Of a stretch of 11,235 bases of DNA, positions 8,301 to 11,235 are shown piece by piece. This DNA is from an uncultured Bacillota bacterium (GTDB taxonomy: Bacteria; Bacillota_I; Bacilli_A; RF39; UBA660). The notes below the pieces were generated by a model. That model ran no database searches. It saw only the letters and a list, made by a program, of their open reading frames with translations, and was not told where the DNA came from. The translations under genes and the position numbers were made by a program. Numbering within the stretch: position 1 is the stretch's first letter; each line of letters begins with the position of its first letter. The stretch spans positions 1 through 11,235 of the forward strand of contig CAMXBB010000024.1 of the NCBI GenBank assembly GCA_947179265.1. Reading direction: 5' to 3'.

Positions 8301-8995
8301 AATATACATTTACAAAGAATGGATCATTCATATTTCAATTCGTTGATGCAGCCGGAAATGTGGGTACTGCAGTTGCAATAGTAGATTGGATTGATAAAGT
8401 AGCTCCAACAGGTAGAGTAGAATATGACATCACTGATAAAACTAATAAAGAAGTTACAGCGACTTTATATACTGATGAAGAAGTAACCATTATATCAAAT
8501 TATGGAAACCCAACATACGTATTTACTACAAATGGAGAAATGGTATTTGAATTTATTGATAAAGCTGGAAACAAAGGAAGTATAGTAGCTAAGGTTGATT
8601 GGATTTCAGATGATGTTAATGAACCAATTATTCCTGATACTCCAATTGTTCCAGATGTACCATCAATTCCAGATAAACCTAGTATATCTGAAAAACCAGT
8701 TACTCCAAGTAAACCATCTACTGATTTACCTGTATCATCAGAAGACAAAAATAAACCAAGTCAAAGTACAGAAGTAATAAATAAACCAAATACTTCATCA
8801 ACACCTGCTCAAACAACTACTTCAACAACAGAAAAAACTACAAGTGAAGTAACTTCTACTAAGAATACTGAGCCTGTATTAGATGTAAAAGAAAAAGATG
8901 ATAGTACTAGACTATATGTCTTATGGACAATATTTGTTGGATTATTATTAGTATTACTTTATGAAGTAAAAAAGAGATTTGGTAAAAGAAACTAG
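2324..8995 (+). CDS. Giant cell-surface transglutaminase-like protein with NPCBM, F5/8 C and Ig-like repeats
   Basis: The 2223-residue surface protein has these parts. An export signal has a hydrophobic core at about 19-37. An NPCBM carbohydrate-binding module lies at about 90-243, with VFAHANATVAYDL and YFTAYLGV motifs. A helical region is followed by a transglutaminase-like core with a probable triad of Cys533 (SVCGG), His559 (QPGHAA) and Asp578 (WNIDND), then more helices to about 750. Next is a duplicated unit of a small beta domain, an Ig-like piece and an F5/8-type C domain (F5/8 at 926-1072 and 1236-1379). Ten 71-residue Ig-like repeats span 1393-2102, followed by a Pro/Ser/Thr-rich stalk (about 2103-2190), a membrane helix (about 2197-2215) and a basic tail. 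There is no LPXTG motif, so it is probably anchored by the helix. I infer a glycan- or glycoprotein-targeting enzyme outside the cell. The reaction (amide hydrolysis, peptidase or crosslinking) cannot be told from sequence. The gene is monocistronic by its promoter and terminator. Confidence 0.85.
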   Translation: MKNNILNDKLYSYDSHKNYLVGAGLLVGFSSALISGAHMKEHKDLSNIPSPLKELVAENKMFNYSNSANGEATIKKDVAVPLATQNNKEYIYLSDIPYMANISSTAYDKIRLNQDLSGNPITVLVNGKKQAFLKGVFAHANATVAYDLRSYDYDYFTAYLGVNVTAGSNGNGVRFEIHTSEDGINWTLKERVKNNATFKGNTDAYFIKYPIKDVNYFKIVVQDNGKNNTSDHSVFANAKLVKEGYEESETAYKADYIKTLNEYDNLIKNFKGDTLTRDQELILLQRNYVKNVGYDILQLYANPESEYADTIKWLMTDLDNLKLYIMGGKPAGSYIESIKVLSRLRKYESDWKSTEVSKYGNVKGNVYKTMAFALSLTHSTKVALWMSPDNPYNGSDAVTRYEIFKKLYSEDKLIVSAKLDITKWFENYTVEEMRFVMNNIIDDESILWLHDYTQSFIDKNNGATNYLTPHPYISYVWPDYNKEFFHDPARKDYWDEKFGGIFSKYGVHYSTSTQKAYKMWMNFRNEFGTGSVCGGISKSGSNIRTSHGIPATVIGQPGHAALLYYTQDAQGRGYWNIDNDVSGWTKSEKGERMLLGWGNDRSYIKGYNVGFMPMAQEAINRFDEYQKSVEFRMIAESYGNDYQKREEYLWKSIDALDFDLDTWHELVELYKSDSSKTEEDYFNLAKKMCEHLMEFPLAYYNLMNQIQPKLTSNLYKFKFTVLLTDTLYTSKAYTGTKVYQPSLTRTLASYLLGQVDTSLANFSFDGENAGKIVLSSKFDNSGIRWDYSIDGKQTWKEVAFTAEEAHALQLTESEIDSITSENDIYIHIVGVNYSEENLYKIDILDSVGLPTNLYANDLENKIFGTDETLEWRYNDQGVWNKFSDQEPDLIGNKSITVRVAATGNRLPSTKLTYTFTKDSEDLKKKYIPIEHLSISDYSSQSVDTKRPYYAPNAIDGNGTTLWHTDFAVNVLQQPVKPYLTIELDEARNVSGLEFIQIKYPGRPNDPDQIKNARVYVSTNGTDWAQAGSIENCSTYGSLYKIEFEQSVYGKFVKLEMDTYNMFASVAMINIYESTEESLAASFSLDGKNANKLILHTEKVDFDWSYSVDGGASWTNASGSEHLLSNKEIDALNIENGIIVRRNGTDTTYVIHITKADAPTRALLNDKENRLIAVTNADNWEWKIVGQDEWKSYIENEPVVKGANTLLVRTKAIGTTLASDPIEYIFAEDTDTPERQYIPIKHLSIHSVSSQATAQGRYATNIIDGNPNTNWHSNWDGKDTTKELVIKLDEPKFISSLEYVPLAGGNGKPLKMAILVSMDGVNYTEVAETDWTYKNTADAAVRTIDFESTKAHYIKLVGRKTSSVSSSKSFMAGTMINLYEDTTKVEKVDQNVELKYSINTLTNQDVVVTLVSDKNIRVINNDESNEYTFTENGTFEFEYTDASGKTKTILAIVDWIDKVAPTADIEYSATSLTNEDVVVTLKPSKKVTITNNDGLDTYTFTENGEFTFEFIDEAGNKGSATAAVSCINKNAPEGIVVYNINSLTNKDVTATLIIDDGLTITNNGGSNKYVFANNGEFTFEFVDAAGNKGLAIATVNWIDKGVPEVIVSYSTKTITNKDVTVRITANEDITILNNNGSAAYTFKENGEFTFEYTDKAGNKGSTTTKVDWIDKTAPSATVSYSTEVATSGEVLAVLIPSEKITITNNGGSTNYLFTENGEFTFEFEDEAGNKGSATATVNWIDKNAPKGMVVYSTYDRTNEDVVVTLIVDEGVTITNNGGSNKYTFTENGTFVFEYVGKNGLVGSTVVTVNWIDKEVAKGTISYSETSLTNEDVIVKLTTDKEVTILNNGGSDEYRFTKNGEFTFEFIDEAGNKGSATAKVDWIDKVAPIVNVSYSIKTITNGDVIVTITADKDITILNNDGLHKYVFTDNGEFTFEYVDKAGNTGSVTAQVDWIDKTIPKGTISYDIKTLTNKDVVVTLTTDEGVTIKNNNGSNKYTFTKNGSFIFQFVDAAGNVGTAVAIVDWIDKVAPTGRVEYDITDKTNKEVTATLYTDEEVTIISNYGNPTYVFTTNGEMVFEFIDKAGNKGSIVAKVDWISDDVNEPIIPDTPIVPDVPSIPDKPSISEKPVTPSKPSTDLPVSSEDKNKPSQSTEVINKPNTSSTPAQTTTSTTEKTTSEVTSTKNTEPVLDVKEKDDSTRLYVLWTIFVGLLLVLLYEVKKRFGKRN
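4595..6460 (+). repeat. Tandem duplication of a beta/Ig/F5-8C module inside the giant gene
   Basis: Two diverged copies of one multidomain unit lie end to end: residues 758-1072 (4595-5539) and 1077-1379 (5552-6460). Matching landmarks are SLANFSFDG against SLAASFSLDG, WDYSIDGKQTW against WSYSVDGGASW, and YIPIEHLSI against YIPIKHLSI. The last pair is exactly 310 residues apart. Both end in MIN[IL]YE. DNA identity is low, so the duplication is old, and the two discoidin domains may bind different glycans. Confidence 0.85.
6500..8629 (+). repeat. Ten tandem 213-bp repeats encoding 71-residue Ig-like domains
   Basis: Ten consecutive units start at 6500, 6713, 6926, 7139, 7352, 7565, 7778, 7991, 8204 and 8417. 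The period is exactly 213 bases, checked by the position of the WID-type codons from 6680 to 8597. The consensus reads TNxDVxVTL, then an NN-x-GS turn, YTFTENGEFTFEF, D-x-AGNxGS and V-x-WIDK-x-AP. Units 1, 6 and 10 are the most divergent. Units 2 and 7 are almost identical over about 58 bases. The array is a stalk that lifts the enzyme and binding modules away from the membrane. Confidence 0.95.
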
Positions 8996-9015
8996 TCATT
9001 ATGACTAGTTTTTTT
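8989..9015 (+). terminator. Rho-independent terminator of the giant gene
   Basis: A 10-base-pair perfect stem, AAACTAGTCA (8989-8998) with TGACTAGTTT (9002-9011), closes a TTA loop and is followed by T to 9015. The TAG stop codon (8993-8995) is in the 5' arm. Confidence 0.9.
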
Positions 9016-9202
9016 CTATTAATATATAATTGTGGTAATGAATTATTATTTTGTAGTATAATAAAGCTATATAAAGTGAGTTTATATTATAATGTGGATA
9101 ATGCAACTAATTTTTCCCTAATTGCAACATATAGTTGGTAGAATATGACTTATTTTATTGGTAAGATAATATTGTTATGTCACTTAATAGTAAGGATTTT
9201 TT

Positions 9203-9211
9203 TGATATAAT
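9203..9211 (+). promoter_or_regulatory. Extended -10 promoter for the adenylation/PLP operon
   Basis: TGA plus a perfect TATAAT (9206-9211) lies 23 bases upstream of the start codon. The -35 region at 16-18 bases is poor, so the promoter may rely on the extended -10 or an activator. The rest of the 9016-9234 spacer holds a second TATAAT at 9057-9062, an extended -10-like TGGTAGAAT at 9136-9144 and a small inverted repeat CAACTA/TAGTTG (9104-9109 and 9132-9137). No riboswitch or T-box motif was recognised there. Confidence 0.6.
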
Positions 9212-9223
9212 AATAAAAGAAGT

Positions 9224-9229
9224 AGGTGG
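9224..9229 (+). promoter_or_regulatory. Ribosome binding site deciding the adenylation gene start
   Basis: AGGTGG (9224-9229) sits 5 bases before ATG 9235. An in-frame GTG at 9226 lies inside this site and cannot be the start. Confidence 0.8.
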
Positions 9230-9234
9230 AAGTT

Positions 9235-10740
9235 ATGTATAGTGTAATTGATTATTTGGTAAATGCTGTAAAATCAAATGAAAATAAAATTGCAGTAATC
9301 GAAGAAGATAAAACTATAACATATAAAGAGTTAAATAACTATGCAAAGTGTGTTGGTTCTTTCATAGGAAATAAAGCTATATTTAATGAACCAATAATAA
9401 TATTTATGGATAAAGGCATTGATACTTTAATAGCTTTTTTAGGTGTTGCTTATTCAGGATGCTATTATTCCTTAATTAATCCAGAGCTTCCTGAAAATAG
9501 AATTAAACAGATATCAGAAACTTTAAAATCAAAATTGATTATAACAGATGATACTTATTATGATTTAGCTAAAAAGTATTTTGATAAAATTGAAATAAGG
9601 AAAATTGACGAATTGAAAAATAATGAAATTGATGATGAAGCATTAGCAAATGCAAGATTAAAACATATTGATTACGATCCATTATATGTTAATTTTACTT
9701 CAGGATCAACGGGAGTTCCAAAAGGAGTAGTTATCTCTCATCGATCAGTAATCGATTTCATTAATAAATTTAGTAATATATTTGGATTTGAAGAGAATGA
9801 TAGAATAGCAAATCAAGCTCCTTTTGATTTTGATGTTTCTGTTAAAGATATATATACATCATTGTGTGTTGGAGCAACTTTAGTAATTGTACCTAAATCA
9901 TATTTCTCTAATCCAAGCAAATTATTAGATTATTTATGTGATAATAAAGTAACAAATCTAACATGGGCTGTATCCGCATTATGTTTAATAACAACATTCC
10001 ATGGTCTAGATTATAAAGTACCTGAGACAGTTAAAAGAATAATATTCTCTGGTGAAGTGATGCCTCTTAAACATTTGAATATATGGATGTCTCATTTACC
10101 TAATACAATGTTTGTAAATATCTATGGCCCAACAGAGATTACTTGCAATTGTACTTACCATATTATTGATAGAAATAGAGAGTATAATGATAAATTACCA
10201 ATTGGAAAGGCTTTTCCAAATGAGAGAGTTTTTTTATTAGATGAAGATAATAAAGAGATAAAAGATATTAATAAATCTGGAGAAATATGTGTTGCTGGAA
10301 CTTCATTAGCTTTAGGATATTTTGCTAATAAGGAACAAACTGAATCACATTTTATGCAAAATCCTTTAATTGATTCTTATCTAGAAAATATTTATCGTAC
10401 TGGTGATTTAGGACATTATGATGAACAAGGAGATATCGTTTTTACTGGTCGAAAAGATTTCCAAATAAAGTATTTAGGACATCGAATTGAATTGGAAGAA
10501 ATTGATAAATCTTTGATGCAATTTGAAGAAGTAATAAGAGCATGTTCAATCTTTGATGATGAGAAATCTAAACTATATGGATTCTATATTGGTGATATCG
10601 ATAAAAAGGATCTTCATTCAAAATTAAAAGAAGTATTACCAGTGTTCATGATACCAACGAAATTAATTCAAATGGAAGAGTTTCCAATGACTAAGAACGG
10701 AAAGATTGATCGTAAGAAATTGATGGAGGAAGTAAAATGA
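9235..10740 (+). CDS. Stand-alone amino-acid adenylation enzyme (DltA-like, ANL superfamily)
   Basis: This enzyme activates an amino acid with ATP to an aminoacyl-AMP and probably loads it onto a separate carrier protein. The 501 residues hold a complete A domain with no fused carrier, the same size as DltA. Motifs seen are A3 FTSGSTGVPKG (154-164), A4 FDFDVS (197-202), A5 NIYGPTE (295-301), A7 YRTGD (387-391), A8 GRKDFQIKYLGHRIE (405-419) and A10 NGKIDRKK with the catalytic Lys490. Automatic annotation may call it D-alanine-carrier protein ligase. Two points argue against true DltA. The IIFSGEV stretch has Ser272 where, as I recall, DltA has a pocket Cys (FCGEV) that favours D-Ala. The next gene is a PLP enzyme, not dltB. 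It overlaps that gene by 4 bases, so the two are co-translated. Substrate unknown. Confidence 0.88.
   Translation: MYSVIDYLVNAVKSNENKIAVIEEDKTITYKELNNYAKCVGSFIGNKAIFNEPIIIFMDKGIDTLIAFLGVAYSGCYYSLINPELPENRIKQISETLKSKLIITDDTYYDLAKKYFDKIEIRKIDELKNNEIDDEALANARLKHIDYDPLYVNFTSGSTGVPKGVVISHRSVIDFINKFSNIFGFEENDRIANQAPFDFDVSVKDIYTSLCVGATLVIVPKSYFSNPSKLLDYLCDNKVTNLTWAVSALCLITTFHGLDYKVPETVKRIIFSGEVMPLKHLNIWMSHLPNTMFVNIYGPTEITCNCTYHIIDRNREYNDKLPIGKAFPNERVFLLDEDNKEIKDINKSGEICVAGTSLALGYFANKEQTESHFMQNPLIDSYLENIYRTGDLGHYDEQGDIVFTGRKDFQIKYLGHRIELEEIDKSLMQFEEVIRACSIFDDEKSKLYGFYIGDIDKKDLHSKLKEVLPVFMIPTKLIQMEEFPMTKNGKIDRKKLMEEVK
10725..10730 (+). promoter_or_regulatory. Internal ribosome binding site for the PLP-enzyme gene
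   Basis: GGAGGA (10725-10730) lies inside the last codons of the adenylation gene, 6 bases before ATG 10737. With the ATGA stop/start overlap it indicates translational coupling. Confidence 0.85.
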
Positions 10741-11219
10741 CAGATTATAATAGTATAATAAAAAAATATGGAACTCCAACATATGTTTATGATTCGAATA
10801 ACTTATTAGATAGAATAAATTATCTTAAGAAAAAATTGGTAGGTAATGATTTGGTTTATGCAATAAAAGCTAATACATTTATTGCTAAGGAATTAGAAAG
10901 TAGTGTTGAACGCTTTGAGATATGTTCACCAGGTGAATACCATATTTGCAAGCAACTGCATATTTCACCATCTAAGATGGTTATATCTGGAGTATATAAA
11001 GACGAAGATACAATTAAAGAAATAATTACTACTAGTGATGTTTTAAGATATACTATTGAATCAATAAATCAATATGAGTTATTGAGTAAATTAAGTAAGA
11101 AATATGAAAAGGTAATACATGTTCTTATTAGGTTAACTTCTGGTAATCAGTTTGGTGTTAATGAAGATGAATTAAAAAATATAATTAAAAATAATGAATT
11201 ACTTAATGTGATAAGATGA
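10737..11219 (+). CDS. Fold-type III PLP-dependent decarboxylase-like protein, N-terminal part, interrupted by TGA
   Basis: The 160 residues match the N-terminal part of the alanine-racemase-fold PLP decarboxylases (LysA/ornithine decarboxylase/BtrK group). YGTPTYVYD opens the domain. YAIKAN carries the Schiff-base Lys44. CSPGEYHIC and the conserved GNQFGV stretch follow. Full members are about 390-430 residues, so more than half is missing, including the later PLP-phosphate loop and the catalytic Cys region. The frame stops at TGA 11217-11219, 16 bases before the window ends. The next codons read K-G-L in the same frame. In the frame two bases on they read R-M-K-G-I-S-C, if one A was lost near 11214-11216. 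Either could continue the family's usual KG[IL]H segment. It may therefore be a nonsense or frameshift pseudogene, or a sequence error. The 4-base overlap with the adenylation gene points to one pathway, possibly decarboxylating a carrier-bound amino acid as BtrK does. Confidence 0.75.
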   Translation: MTDYNSIIKKYGTPTYVYDSNNLLDRINYLKKKLVGNDLVYAIKANTFIAKELESSVERFEICSPGEYHICKQLHISPSKMVISGVYKDEDTIKEIITTSDVLRYTIESINQYELLSKLSKKYEKVIHVLIRLTSGNQFGVNEDELKNIIKNNELLNVIR

Positions 11220-11235
11220 AAGGGATTAGTTGCAA

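Noticed and set aside
6500..8629. The 213-base repeats as a CRISPR array or mobile element.
   Set aside because: They are entirely within one open frame, have no spacers, and encode a regular Ig-like protein repeat.
7783..8748. Long minus-strand open frames opposite the Ig-like repeats, and the plus-strand frame 8595-8777.
   Set aside because: They are periodic by-products of the repeat codon pattern, lack ribosome sites, and look like no known protein.
9145..9210. A 21-codon hydrophobic plus-strand frame (M-T-Y-F-I-G-K start) just upstream of the adenylation gene, reminiscent of a DltX-like small membrane peptide.
   Set aside because: It is much shorter than DltX, has no convincing ribosome site, and runs into the -10 box of the next gene. 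Such frames are common by chance in AT-rich DNA.
9235..10740. Calling the adenylation gene dltA.
   Set aside because: The length and motifs fit, but the next gene is a PLP enzyme rather than dltB and a DltA pocket Cys appears to be Ser, so the symbol would mislead.
10738..11219. TGA read as Trp or Gly (an alternative genetic code), which would remove the stop in the PLP gene.
   Set aside because: No in-frame TGA occurs in the roughly 3,400 other codons of the window, every Trp there is TGG, and the ATGA overlap at 10737 works as a normal stop/start.

Overview
The window is strongly AT-rich. Codon use favours AGA for Arg and ATA for Ile, and Shine-Dalgarno sites and sigma-A-type promoters are easy to see. 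This points to a low-GC Bacillota (Firmicute), and the glycan-binding surface protein suggests a gut or other host-associated lineage. The gene order tatD, 3D-domain protein, rsmA matches the classical Bacillus tatD-yabE-rnmV-ksgA neighbourhood, with rnmV missing from its usual place. Every Trp codon in the long genes is TGG, so TGA is treated as a stop.

Layout, all on the + strand. (1) 3-725: 3' part of tatD, cut by the window edge. (2) 766-1317: a small exported 3D/double-psi beta-barrel protein. It has its own near-consensus promoter, whose -35 box lies in the end of tatD, and a terminator hairpin that contains its stop codon. (3) 1379-2155: rsmA (ksgA), the 16S rRNA dimethyladenosine transferase. 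(4) 2324-8995: a giant 2223-residue surface protein. Its parts in order are signal sequence, NPCBM module, helical region, transglutaminase-like Cys/His/Asp domain, a duplicated accessory plus F5/8-type C (discoidin) module, ten Ig-like repeats of exactly 71 residues, a Pro/Ser/Thr-rich stalk, and a C-terminal membrane anchor without LPXTG. It has its own promoter and a strong terminator. (5) 9235-10740: a stand-alone amino-acid adenylation enzyme resembling DltA. (6) 10737-11219: the N-terminal 160 residues of a fold-type III PLP enzyme, translationally coupled to (5). It is cut short by an in-frame TGA just before the window ends.

The left part is ordinary housekeeping. The two accessory points of interest are the giant putative glycan-targeting transglutaminase-like surface protein and the start of an adenylation/PLP-enzyme operon. 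That operon resembles carrier-protein-tethered amino-acid chemistry (compare BtrJ/BtrK of butirosin biosynthesis) more than a dlt operon. Its remaining genes lie beyond the right edge, so its product cannot be named from this window.
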